Source: Tetraselmis striata
Taxonomy: Eukaryota > Chlorophyta > Chlorodendrophyceae > Chlorodendrales > Chlorodendraceae
DNA length: 64,000 nucleotides
Assembly (NCBI GenBank): GCA_006384855.1
Contig: VCJN01001012.1
Location: forward strand, 186,001 to 250,000
Direction: 5' to 3'
Position numbers and translations under genes: made by a program. The notes beneath the pieces are model-generated. The model saw only the letters and a list, made by a program, of their open reading frames with translations, was not told the origin of the DNA and searched no databases. How positions within the stretch are numbered: position 1 is the first letter of the stretch; every line of letters begins with the position of its first letter. Shown piece by piece: positions 17,286 to 26,473 of this stretch.

Positions 17286-18050
17286 CTAGGACTCGTCGCC
17301 GCTCTCGCCGCAGGTGCAGTCCTCGGTCTCGCCGACGCCCCGGACGCAGTAGGGGCAGTCGCCGGGCTCCTCTACGCTGGGGACGTTGGCGATCGACGCG
17401 GCCACCAGCTTGAGCCCCGAGCCCTTGCTGTTCCGCCACACCCGGAGGGGGGTCACGGTCGCCCGCACGGGGTAGCCGGGGTTGTCGCGGAAGTGTCCCT
17501 CCAGGTCATACACCACGTCTCCCCCGAAGACCAACCTGTTTATGTCGTCGAGGCCCACCCTGATCCACTGGCCCTCCTCGGCGAAAGGCTTGCACTCCAC
17601 CCTCTTCAACCCGTCGTAGACCGCGTTGACGCCGTTGTCGTACAGGATCCTCCTCTCCCTGCTCTCCGGCCTCCCTCTCACCGTGTCCGTCCATTTCGGC
17701 CCGACCTTCAACGCGGCGTCCCATGCCTCGATCTTCCTGGCGTCGTCCGGACCGATCCACAACTTCACGAAGGCGCCGTACTTGCTACCGTCGTTCCTCT
17801 CCGGCCTCAACCCGCTCAGCTCCACCTCGTGGGTCCGGGTCACGCTCCCCTCGGCGTCCTCCTTAGTGGTTGTCACGCCGTGGATGCGCAGGTTCTCGAG
17901 GGCCCGCCTCCGGACGGCGGCCATGTACTCGTCGGCTCCGAGCTTCTCCGGGACGTGCTCGAGGTAGGCCTCCACCTCCAGGGCATCCGCCCCGTTGACG
18001 CGCCATATGGTCACTCCGGGGGCCGGCTTGTAGGGGTCGTCGCGGAACAT
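17286..18050 (-). CDS. OB-like (putative ssDNA-binding) PLV protein 2
   Basis: 254 residues from ATG 18050. An upstream in-frame TTG is not needed. A helical N-terminal part is followed by beta-rich regions (KYGAFVKLWIGPDDARKIEAWD). A module then comes with YPVRATVTPLRVWRNSKGSG and LKLVAASI, matching the end of the neighbouring 161-residue protein. The C-terminus is acidic with four cysteines (CPYCVRGVGETEDCTC) that could bind a metal. Probably a paralogue of the neighbour with an added Zn-ribbon-like tail. A role in DNA replication is inference from position and fold pattern. Confidence 0.5.
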   Translation of the reverse strand: MFRDDPYKPAPGVTIWRVNGADALEVEAYLEHVPEKLGADEYMAAVRRRALENLRIHGVTTTKEDAEGSVTRTHEVELSGLRPERNDGSKYGAFVKLWIGPDDARKIEAWDAALKVGPKWTDTVRGRPESRERRILYDNGVNAVYDGLKRVECKPFAEEGQWIRVGLDDINRLVFGGDVVYDLEGHFRDNPGYPVRATVTPLRVWRNSKGSGLKLVAASIANVPSVEEPGDCPYCVRGVGETEDCTCGESGDES

Positions 18051-18417
18051 GGTTGGCAACTCGTGGTTGGCGCTCGCCGCCTCGCCCTTTTATGCCCCCT
18101 CCCGTCTCCGGACTGCTCCCCCACTCCGGACAGCCCACGGCTCCTCGCCGGCTCTAGTGGTCTTGCCGAGTCCACTGTTTTTTTCCCCGCTTTCCAAGGC
18201 CTCCCCGGTACACGGGATACCGTGTTCTTTTTCTTAGTGGACTTAGTGGACTAGAAAACAACAATGAGATGAATGAATAGAGACCCCCCCCCGGGCTACA
18301 TACTATATGGAGCCGCGTGATGGCACGGGTAGGCCCCTAAGTCCACTGGACGGTAACCGTGTGGTTTGGTAGGCGAGCGACACTGGATTACCGACATGCA
18401 AAATCCAGTGTATTTGT
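18051..18417. other. Non-coding spacer with AGTCCACT words
   Basis: No gene seen. Several copies of the word AGTCCACT or its complement AGTGGACT lie between about 18168 and 18345, some in inverted orientation, and there is a T-run near 18177. It separates the OB-like genes from the end of the polymerase-helicase gene. Confidence 0.5.
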
Positions 18418-20880
18418 CTAGTCCTCTATGAACTCGGCCTTGCGCTTGACGTTGACGCGGTTGTAGCCGTCTGTGGGGATGACCTTGTAGCCCTTGTTGC
18501 GGAGGCGCGAGCACAGGTCTTGGAGGCGGGTGATCTTGAGCTGGTCCTGGTAGGTGTTGTTGGACTTGAGGAACTGCAGGATCTCGTTGGGCTTGATGCG
18601 CTCCCTCCGCTCCTGAGTGACCTCGTAGAACTCCCTCATGAAGGCGCCGAAGACGTCGTTCTCCCCGAGGAAGGCCTGGGCGAGCTGCGCGCAGGAGTCG
18701 GGGATGGGGAACTGGAGACCGGTATGGTTGAAGCGCTCGATGCACATGCCCATGAACTGCGCGCCGTAGTTATCCGCAGCGAAGCGGTCCCGCAGAGAGT
18801 AGTCGATCTGCTTCTCGTTGGAGTCCGCCGGCGCATCGACGTACCTGAAGGGGAACTCGAGCATCCGCAGGCGGCGCTTGATGCCGTCGGAGTCGTCCTG
18901 GACGGAGGGCACGGCGTTGAACATGAGCACGAAGGTGGAGTGTATGGAGACGGAGATCAGGGACTTGTTGAGGTCGCGGGCCTGGAGTCTGTCCCCGCCC
19001 GTCACGGCCTTCATGAAGGCGATGTCGATCTCGTCATCGCTGTTGGCCTCGGATGACATGACGCACCGCTTCTTGTCCAAGGCGACAACGTGAGGCGTGG
19101 GAGCAGTGGGGCTGGCCTTCTGATGGTGCTTGAGGAACGTGTTGGTGTTGGCCTCGAGGAAGTACCCCCCGAACGTGGCGGCACAGAGGGCCTTGACCAC
19201 GCCCTTGCCGTTGCCGCCCGGGCCGACCCAGATGTTGAACGAGTCGTTCACGGTGTATCCGAAGGCCCCGGTGGCGAGGGTGGAGAACATGAGGTCGAAC
19301 TCCTCCTCGGAGGGCATCATGTCCCGGAGCACGCCCAGGATCTCGGACCGGACGGCCTGGTCCTCGGTGCGCACGTCGGCGATGCGGTGGCCGCAGGACA
19401 TGGAGATGAGGTCGTCCGGACGGCCGTCCCTGAACGACTTGGTGGCGAGGTCGTACACCCCGTCCTCGAAGCCGATGAGGTGTTTATTGGAGTCAAGGCT
19501 CTGGTACCACTCGCGGCCGCGTCCGGCCTCCTCGTACATGGAGGTGAGCTGGGTGATGATGTTGGACTGGTGGCTCGTGGTGTTGAGGGTCTTGAGGAGC
19601 TTGCCGACCTCTTTCGAGGTCAACGCGAGGAGCTTGAGGTGTTCTCCGGTGGCCTCGTCTTCCTTGTTGTTTTCGAGGATCTTGACGAGTTGTCGGCTCT
19701 CGGCGCCCAACGCCTCCAAGCGTCCGGACACCAGAGGCGCCACCTCGGAGATGATCAGTTTCCGGACCTGAACGTCCGAGACCGCGAACCAGCGGGGCTG
19801 CTGGAACATGAACCAGCCGAACCCGTCTGAGAGGTGGATGATCGAGTCGCCGATGACCTTTTTGCAGAAGAGGGCCGCAATGTGGTGGTCGTAGTTCCGA
19901 GCGAGGTCATCGACGTCGTCCGAGAAGTCGGGGAGGTCCGGGAGGACCGTGGGGATGGAGATGGGGGTGGTGAAGGGCTTGACGACAAAGTCCAGGACGA
20001 ACTCGGTCTGCTCTTCGACGTGGCGCTTGAGAGCGGACATGTCGATGTCGGCCTCGCATTGGACGATGCAGCCGTCGTACATCTTGGAGACGATGACGGT
20101 GTCGTGGTTGGCCGTGATGTAGTCGATCATGGAATAGAGGACCTGGTCCTCGCTGATCGTGAGCATGGCGTGGATGAACCGCTTTGCGATGGCCTTCTTG
20201 TTGATGGGCTTCTCGTCCTTGGCGAGCGAGTGTTTGGCGAGGGACACCAGTGGAGGGGAGAGCGCCATGAGCTCGGTGACACAGACCCTGTGTTGGTCGA
20301 TGAACTCGGAGATGTACCGGTGTGCCTCGGTGTCTTTGAGGGCGTTGATGTCGATGTCGAGGCCGTTCCTGTACGCCCAAGCAGCCACGTCCCCGTAGTT
20401 GAACACGGCCAGCGGGAGCATCTTGGCCTTCTCGTAGTCGCACCCGAAGTCGCGCTGGATCATGTCGAGGACGGGTTTGCGGTGGGCGATGTACCTCTCG
20501 ATGGCCGAGAAATCGGCGTCGATATCGTATCGTTCACACAGTTGGATGAACATCACCGGGTGGGCGTTGACGACGTCGATGTCGACGACGCGCTTGCCGG
20601 AGGTCTTGATGTAGTGGTTGACGAGGGCGTTGCGGATAGGCCGGTGGAGGTTCTGGAACGACAGAGGCAGCGAGGAGTAGTCTCGGCCGTGAGCCTCCCC
20701 GTCCTTGTCGAACAACTTCTTGCCGTATCGAACCTCCAGACGGTCATCTTTAACGAGAGACATCATCTTTTTGAGACGGACACCCAGGTGTTCATTACGG
20801 CCCGTCTGGTCGATGCCCGGGAGGGCGTTAGTGATGACCCATTGGAGGGCGGCCTTGGAGATGGGCTCGGTGAACTGCAT
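18418..20880 (-). CDS. TVpol-like polymerase fused to SF3 helicase
   Basis: 820 residues from ATG 20880. The N-terminal half looks like the transposon-virus polymerase (TVpol) related to family A: VVDIDVVNAHPVMF (motif A, about 97-110), a helix with FNYGDVAAWAYR (motif B region, about 165-178) and SKMYDGCIVQCE (motif C, about 265-276). The C-terminal half is an SF3/D5-type helicase: a D5-N-like stretch, Walker A in VGPGGNGKG (about 545), Walker B in RCVMSSEANSDDE (about 590) and motif C in STFVLMFNAVPS (about 640). This fusion is the replication enzyme of many PLVs and virophages. The shared motif lies 9-18 bases before its ATG. Confidence 0.85.
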   Translation of the reverse strand: MQFTEPISKAALQWVITNALPGIDQTGRNEHLGVRLKKMMSLVKDDRLEVRYGKKLFDKDGEAHGRDYSSLPLSFQNLHRPIRNALVNHYIKTSGKRVVDIDVVNAHPVMFIQLCERYDIDADFSAIERYIAHRKPVLDMIQRDFGCDYEKAKMLPLAVFNYGDVAAWAYRNGLDIDINALKDTEAHRYISEFIDQHRVCVTELMALSPPLVSLAKHSLAKDEKPINKKAIAKRFIHAMLTISEDQVLYSMIDYITANHDTVIVSKMYDGCIVQCEADIDMSALKRHVEEQTEFVLDFVVKPFTTPISIPTVLPDLPDFSDDVDDLARNYDHHIAALFCKKVIGDSIIHLSDGFGWFMFQQPRWFAVSDVQVRKLIISEVAPLVSGRLEALGAESRQLVKILENNKEDEATGEHLKLLALTSKEVGKLLKTLNTTSHQSNIITQLTSMYEEAGRGREWYQSLDSNKHLIGFEDGVYDLATKSFRDGRPDDLISMSCGHRIADVRTEDQAVRSEILGVLRDMMPSEEEFDLMFSTLATGAFGYTVNDSFNIWVGPGGNGKGVVKALCAATFGGYFLEANTNTFLKHHQKASPTAPTPHVVALDKKRCVMSSEANSDDEIDIAFMKAVTGGDRLQARDLNKSLISVSIHSTFVLMFNAVPSVQDDSDGIKRRLRMLEFPFRYVDAPADSNEKQIDYSLRDRFAADNYGAQFMGMCIERFNHTGLQFPIPDSCAQLAQAFLGENDVFGAFMREFYEVTQERRERIKPNEILQFLKSNNTYQDQLKITRLQDLCSRLRNKGYKVIPTDGYNRVNVKRKAEFIED

Positions 20881-20888
20881 GATGGTCC

Positions 20889-20898
20889 TTACAGGAGA
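20889..20898 (-). promoter_or_regulatory. Shared upstream motif TCTCCTGTAA (polymerase gene)
   Basis: On the minus strand a run of seven T is followed by CTCCTGTAA just before the polymerase-helicase ATG. It matches the capsid-gene copy at nine of ten positions. Confidence 0.45.
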
Positions 20899-20919
20899 AA
20901 AAAATTCGGCGCTTGATAA

Positions 20920-21129
20920 CTACTTTTCACCACTGCTCTTCTTAAGTTCGGCTATGAGCTCCTTGACGGTCGGGCGCGCGCGCTTGGGTCGCCCCGGCGG
21001 CCGCGACGGCTCGGTGGTCTCGCGCTTCTTCTGGTAGGCGAGCTTGCGCTTGGCTAGAATCTCTTCCCTGTGCCCGTCGTAGTACAACCGGCAGCGGTAC
21101 TTGTTCCAAGTGAGGTCATTCTCCATCAT
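20920..21129 (-). CDS. Small AT-hook-like DNA-binding protein
   Basis: 69 residues from the first of two adjacent ATGs at 21129. The N-terminus has Trp/Tyr/Arg residues (WNKYRCRLYYDGHREEI), followed by a Lys/Arg-rich middle and the AT-hook core PPGRPKRAR (about 44-52). AT-hooks bind the minor groove of AT-rich DNA. It could be a genome-condensing or regulatory protein of the PLV. It lies between the polymerase and ATPase genes on the same strand, with a weaker copy of the shared upstream motif at 21143-21153. Confidence 0.6.
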   Translation of the reverse strand: MMENDLTWNKYRCRLYYDGHREEILAKRKLAYQKKRETTEPSRPPGRPKRARPTVKELIAELKKSSGEK

Positions 21130-21142
21130 GGCGGCTTTCTTC

Positions 21143-21153
21143 TTATGGTGAGA
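21143..21153 (-). promoter_or_regulatory. Weak copy of the shared upstream motif
   Basis: Minus-strand TTTTCTCACCATAA lies before the AT-hook gene. It keeps the T-run plus TCTC and TAA but differs in the centre, so it is only tentatively grouped with the better copies. Confidence 0.3.
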
Positions 21154-21156
21154 AAA

Positions 21157-21867
21157 TTATTTTTCCTCCTTTATAGCGATCTGGTCGAAGCGCCGGTGGA
21201 AGAGGTTTCTCGTTACGTCCAGCAGCATGAAGTCGTACGGCTCATGGAAGAGCCAGGCCATGAGCGCGTCGGCCTTCTTCTCCTCCATCCAGATGAGCTC
21301 CGAGAAGATCCCCCGGTACTCGGCCTTGTTGACCGGACGGAACATGGCGACCCAGCTGAGGTTCTTCCGCAGGTTGAGCGGGATGGAGTTGTAGGTCTGC
21401 GAGATCATCATGATGGACATGCGCAGGTGGCGGCGCGCCAGCACGATGTGCTTGAACAGCTTTTGCAGGTCGTTCTGCTTGAGGCTGGCACTGAAGTCGT
21501 CGATGAGCACCAGCGTGGTCTCGTCGTCCTTCGTGTGTTCCTCGGCGCGCTGGTGTATGCCCTCCAGCGTCTCGTAGTCGAGGTCGTTGTGCACCTTGTC
21601 GTGGTGTTGAATCGCCTTGTTGCCGATGGACGCCAGGCTGGACGCCGGGAGCACGAGCTCCACGTGGTTGAACTTGCCGCGGTAGGCGTTCTTGTCGGTT
21701 AGCAACGACACCGCGAAACTGGTTTTCCCGCTACCCGGAGTACCCATTATTCCCATGAAGAAGGAGCGGTCGGGCAGCGGGGGCTGGATGCCCTCGGCGA
21801 TGGGTCTGTCGCAGCGCATGCATGGCGGTTTGAGCTTGAGGTTGCTGCGTTTCTCGATCGCAAACAT
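21157..21867 (-). CDS. Genome-packaging ATPase (A32/FtsK-HerA type)
   Basis: 236 residues from ATG 21867. An N-terminal Cys pair (CMRC, about residues 17-20) precedes Walker A in MGTPGSGKTSFA (about 41-52). Walker B is TLVLIDDFSA (about 118-127), followed by the helix and sensor part (HIVLARRHLRMSIMMISQTYNSIP) typical of A32-like ATPases. It would drive DNA into the capsid. It shares a 29-base AT-rich intergenic region with the divergent gene at 21897. Length fits the family. Confidence 0.85.
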   Translation of the reverse strand: MFAIEKRSNLKLKPPCMRCDRPIAEGIQPPLPDRSFFMGIMGTPGSGKTSFAVSLLTDKNAYRGKFNHVELVLPASSLASIGNKAIQHHDKVHNDLDYETLEGIHQRAEEHTKDDETTLVLIDDFSASLKQNDLQKLFKHIVLARRHLRMSIMMISQTYNSIPLNLRKNLSWVAMFRPVNKAEYRGIFSELIWMEEKKADALMAWLFHEPYDFMLLDVTRNLFHRRFDQIAIKEEK

Positions 21868-21896
21868 ATAATGTCCCTATTAATAGAAAGAAAGAA

Positions 21897-22217
21897 ATGT
21901 CGTCCGGGCTTGAGGCACCGAAGGCAGCCGTCGCCCCAGCGCCCCGCAGCGGAGGCCGGATGACGGAGGCGCAGGCGCGCGGGCTGGAAAAGGGCCGGCG
22001 GCTGCTGGCGGAGAAGCGGCAGGCGCAGGCCCGGAGCCGCGAGGAGGAGATGGAGCTGGAGGAGTTCAGGCAGAGCGAGGCGTACAAGTCCGGGGCATGG
22101 CGCAAGAGGCAGCAGCAAGAGTCCGCCCCCATCGCAGTGCCCGCCCAGTCTAGAGCGCGCGCCGCGCCACCCCCCGAGCCCGCCGATGAGGAGGACAGCG
22201 GCGTGATCTGGGTCTAG
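21897..22217 (+). CDS. Charged helical PLV protein
   Basis: 106 residues from ATG 21897. Long Arg/Glu/Gln-rich helix (about 25-70) and a disordered Pro/acidic tail ending DSGVIWV. No family recognised. Divergent from the packaging ATPase with a 29-base AT-rich gap that probably holds both promoters. It is the last gene before the right-edge hexamer repeats. Confidence 0.5.
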   Translation: MSSGLEAPKAAVAPAPRSGGRMTEAQARGLEKGRRLLAEKRQAQARSREEEMELEEFRQSEAYKSGAWRKRQQQESAPIAVPAQSRARAAPPPEPADEEDSGVIWV

Positions 22218-22223
22218 AGACCA

Positions 22224-22265
22224 CCTGTACCTGTACCTGTACCCGTACCCGTACCCGTACCCGTA
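22224..22265. repeat. Hexamer repeats at the right edge of the PLV block
   Basis: Three CCTGTA units followed by four CCCGTA units, starting seven bases after the last PLV stop codon. They may be a remnant of a terminal repeat. GTA-rich short repeats also flank the left edge, but the two are not clear inverted copies. Confidence 0.6.
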
Positions 22266-24250
22266 CGATTTTTAGGTGGGATTCGAACACTGAGCTTCAG
22301 TATGAACGCAGCACACGGCACAGCGGGGTACCGCCCTGCTGACGAGCGAAAAAGGGATGATGACGAGCGAAAAGTAAAAAATGATGAAAATATTTTCGGT
22401 GCGTACCCAAGAAATCGGCGATAATAAATATGTTTTACCGTACCGAATACGTCGTGTAGACGCAAATACCCCGGGGTATTTGCGCTGGAGCGGCGTACTA
22501 GAATCAAACGGCGTGTGGAAAGGATGCTGCGTATATACAGGTGGAGAATCTTTTCACCAAAACTCTTTTCGGTCGTTACAGGTGCCGCGGAGGAGCGCGC
22601 CCCGTCTGCGGCGGTGCGATTCTGCGAAGCGATTGCTCGACACGAAATCCCGCGACTAAAAGCGGTAATCGACCCCATAGACGGCGCCGTCTATGAGCCG
22701 AGGATGCCTTAAGTCCGAATCCCTCCAGTAACCCGTACCTCCATTGCGGGACGATCAAAAACTCGACCGCGCAGGGCGGGTAATCGGTGTGGCGCGAGAT
22801 TGCAGTAATTCGATCCTCCTAGCGACTGTAGGGATGCAAGTGGGGTCGTCACGATGACTGAAGCATGGTGGCAGGCAGATGGCCAGGCAGGTTTGGGTTT
22901 TGTCAGTGCCGGGCCGGGGGGGCGTCGGCAATATTTTCGGGTAGCAGCATGTTTCGCTACAGGTATTGCGGATAACATGTGGCAGCAGCTGTGTCAGCTG
23001 GGATGGCAAAGCAGGCAGATGCTAGCAGGAACCGGCACAGCTCGTGCGAGGGCAACGAGTGTGTCGACTCGACAGGCAACGGGCCTGAAGAGGAGGCCCC
23101 GTCATGCGCAGACACCGGCACGCAGGGCTCGGCCGCGCTCTCAGGAGTTAGCTCGTTCACTGGGGGCAAGCCAACAGGCATAGTCTCGGGAATGGGGAAC
23201 AATACGGCCAGTCAGACAGATTATCGATTGGTTTTCAATTCGAAATCAAATCTAGGCTGGCCCCAAACCGTCGTTAACCGGGCAGGCGGTGCGAGTTCAG
23301 CTAGGTATTCCCCTTAGCTGCCTTCTGGCAGCCAATGTCTGGTGCCACTGTTGTGCCTTGCTCGTCGACGAGCATTTGTTGACGGAGTCGCCCGTTCGGC
23401 GACATCCATCGCATATGCAGTCATATTCGGTCAGTTCTGAGAATTAGTGGCAGTGGGATGCGTGGCGGCGTGGGGGAGCGTGCGGCCGGGGGGGGGGGGG
23501 AGGGGGGGGGGGGGGGAGGAAGTGGCGTTCACTGGCGATGCGTGGATGATGTCCGTGGCTAGGGCGCGGGTCGTGGGTTTGGCCAGCTCGGCCCGGATTA
23601 CACGGGCCACCGGGCGGTGTCGATCTGTACTTCGTTGGTTAGCGGCGGCGGCAGTGATAGGCTGGTCGTTCACGATGGCAGGCGCGGGGAGGGGGGGGTG
23701 ACCGGCAGCAATGGCAGGCGCGGCGGGGGACGGGCATGCGCAGTGGAAACGCAGCGGGGGATCTTAACCAGAGCTCAGCGAAACCAATGTAAGCTTTAGG
23801 TGAGAGACTTTAGCATAGACAAGGAAAAGGTTTGCAGCAAAGGATCTTGTTTCAGTGTACCGAGGTGTACACGGCTTTATACAACTATCGGCTTGACAGC
23901 CGTTCGCATGCAGGCATTACTTAGGCTTGGATATGCAATCTAGGCTTGGAGTCATCAGGGAGTCATCGGGGCGTAATGGCTGACGAGGGCATGACGTGTG
24001 GCAAGCACGCGGCATATGTGTGTGGGCGGATCAGCAGCTTAGTTGCATGTAGTAGTTGCGTTAGTATAAGGAAGTGAGTGGTACGAGAATGATTGTATAG
24101 GTGTGCGGATATAGGTATGCAGGTAGGGTTATGGTGGTAACCCTAACATCTTGGGTTGAGCGGAGGAAAGGAGAGCCGCGTCCGAAATCGCCTGGAATAC
24201 GAGAGAATTAATACCGGTCGCAATACGGTTTTATCACGGATTTCTAGGCG
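22266..24250. other. Gene-poor stretch with a poly-G tract
   Basis: No convincing gene. A B-box-like word (GTTCGAATCCC on the minus strand near 22275) occurs without the rest of a tRNA. A broken poly-G tract lies at 23488-23516. Short frames around 22381-22712 show no domain. Confidence 0.45.
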
Positions 24251-24507
24251 TCCGTCCTCCGTCCTCCGTCCGTCCTCGTGTGCTGCGTCTTCGTGAATGA
24301 ACCGTCATACGTTCGATCTGTGTTCGTTTGATTTCTAGGCACTCCTACCACAGTCCGTAAAAATCCTGCGACTAAGACGAATCTATCGTGAATTATACCG
24401 GAAACATACTGCAAAAATCACGAATGTCCGTCCTTCGTCCTCCTGTGCTGCGTCTTCGCGTATGAACCGTCATACGTTCGATCTGAGCTCGTTTGATTTC
24501 TAGGCAC
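24251..24507. repeat. Direct repeat pair, about 80-93 bp
   Basis: 24251-24343 and 24427-24507 share a long block starting with GTCCGTCC and containing TGAACCGTCATACGTTCG and GTTTGATTTCTAGGCAC, with a few differences, at a spacing of about 170 bases. Confidence 0.7.
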
Positions 24508-24996
24508 ACCTCCGAAGACGGCGAGATTCTGAATGGATGCGCGTGTATTCTAGCCCAGGCACGTCATGTATTCGTCTGAAACGCCAAAATAACGCGGTAC
24601 CGCAGCGCGTTTTTACTGCTGAATCGGCAAGCGAGACTCGCCCTCTATATTTATACAGCGACTATATACACGGTGGTCGAAGGATTTGCTGCAACATGAT
24701 GGTGTAAAAAGGGATCGCCGCGGTGCGGGGGCAGTCCGCCGACCCGGGGCCCGGCGTCCGTCGACGGACGGGCGACGGTCGAACGACGGCGTCCGGCGTC
24801 CGGTGCCGGTACAGGCGGCGGGCGTGGCGATTCGCGCCGTGCCCGCCCCGTAGACCTGACGACCGGCCCGACCTGCGCGGCCTCGTGCGGGATGCGGGCC
24901 GCCCGTAGGCGGCTTGTACTGTATTGCTGATCTTGCAGTGCTGCCTTTTTTTTTTTTTTTTGGGTAATACCACTTTTAGCGGTGGGTTGTGTACCG

Positions 24997-25048
24997 GCCT
25001 TTTTGTAATGCACACCAGTGGTCGGCGGCCCGCTTTTACGCGGCTTGC
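24997..25048 (+). repeat. Dispersed repeat, second copy of motif plus stem-loop
   Basis: Contains the TTTTGTAATGCACACCAG motif and the CGCTTTTACGCGGCTTGC stem-loop in the same order and strand as at 3991-4056, with tighter spacing. An oppositely oriented stem-loop follows at 25211-25233. Confidence 0.55.
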
Positions 25049-26473
25049 AGATTTAATCTGTGTTACAAAATAATACGTCTCTGTTGAAAAACAATAAATT
25101 ACTGACGAAAAAAAATAAATTACTGGCGAAAAAAAATACTGACAAATCTAACTCTAACGCTAATAAAAGCATTATTACCCGGAAACAACAGTAGTACAAG
25201 ATCAACAGTCCAAGCCGGCTAAAAGCGGCCCGCATCCCGCACCACGCTCAACCCAAGAGGTAGGGGCACCTCCACAAATCCCCGGCGCGAAGCGCCGCTC
25301 AGTACCTAAGTATGTCTGAAAAAAAGCGCGGGAAAGTACATCGCGCTCGCTCTGATCTTGTAATCCTGAATGTTCTAGCAAAGGAAAATTCATCAAATTG
25401 GATTTAGTGTCACACCTATCGCGCTACTGCGGTCATAATGATCGTTACAGTACCCATGTAGGGACAATATGTCAAAAAGCTCATCCATGCGGGTTTTAGC
25501 ACATCCATGCGGCACTGTCCCTGTGCGAGAGTAGCCCCAAAAACCGCAAGCTGATACGTTTTAAAAAGGTGCTAGATCGTTATACGAGTACTAAAAAGTA
25601 TATTGGTGCTACCGGTCGGACGCGTAGTGACCAAAACATTAATCCTAATTCAGAGGACCCGAATATGCCTAATTACAGGATATGGGTCCTTGACTGCATC
25701 ACCAGTCAAGTAATAATCGTTATATGTATGAGATAGGTCGTTGATCTAATGCAAGCTATGGAGACAAATACCACTCCGTATTTAAAATATAAAATTATCA
25801 CTATCCCATAGCTTTCCCCGCGACATGCGCTGACGACAGTCTCGCGCGGTTGGCATTACTTTATTTATATGATAGATTTGCGCCAGCGCGCAAGCCATTG
25901 GTAGCAGTATACCCGTACCCCGGCAATATATCGGACTGACGGTTTCTCATATACATGTACTCGCTACTAGATAAAATCCTCCCGGAGTTCAAGCATGATG
26001 CACCGGCATAATCACAGTCATCATGCAACGTACCTGGTACCGAAACGAGTACAATTATTAGTATCATGTTGGTACAATCAAATTTTATAACGTCATTTCG
26101 TCAAAACTCGGCGTCCACGTGACCACCCGTCTTGTCTACTCATGCCGTCCCACCGATGCCGATCCGACACACCGGACGGCACCATAACGCGCATACCTCG
26201 GTAGCAACGCTCTAACATGAGTATATGGTGGCCTTCAACTGGCTCGTCTTGTGTGTCGCGGGCAGGGATGAGGCTGACGGCGTTATATGATGAGGGAGGA
26301 GCGCGAGCAGTCACGTGCTAATAATATGGACGTAGTTTATAGCGCGTGCCACGTAGCAAAAAGCGCTGCCAAGTACACATCTCGGATTTGAGATCCGCCC
26401 ACGCGCTTCATAATTGATTTACATGAGCTAGCAACAGAAGGCGATATCAGGAAATCACGAAAAAAAGGGACAA
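25049..26473. other. AT-richer gene-free stretch
   Basis: Apart from the inverted stem-loop copy at 25211-25233, no gene or clear repeat was recognised. The base composition is markedly more AT-rich than the coding regions. Confidence 0.45.

Larger units (their letters stand above)
4278..22265. mobile_element. Integrated Polinton-like virus (PLV), looks whole
   Basis: An 18 kb block of closely packed, essentially uninterrupted genes carries the PLV core set: double jelly-roll-type major capsid protein, minor capsid protein, A32/FtsK-HerA-like packaging ATPase, TVpol-SF3 helicase fusion and tyrosine recombinase. Accessory genes include two DNA methyltransferases and LamG/FN3-like adhesion proteins. 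The short-repeat edges are at 4278-4355 and 22224-22265, and the exact ends are not proven. No breaks were noticed in the core genes, so the insertion looks young. No capsid protease and no retroviral-type integrase were recognised. Confidence 0.85.

Noticed and set aside
22270-22345. tRNA-like sequence on the minus strand beside the PLV edge
   Set aside because: Only the B-box word is convincing; the T-stem does not pair and no D-arm or acceptor stem can be drawn, so it was not called a tRNA or attachment site.
22381-22712. Overlapping short frames just right of the PLV block
   Set aside because: Two frames overlap without motif, start context or clear relation to the PLV; evidence is too weak for a gene call.
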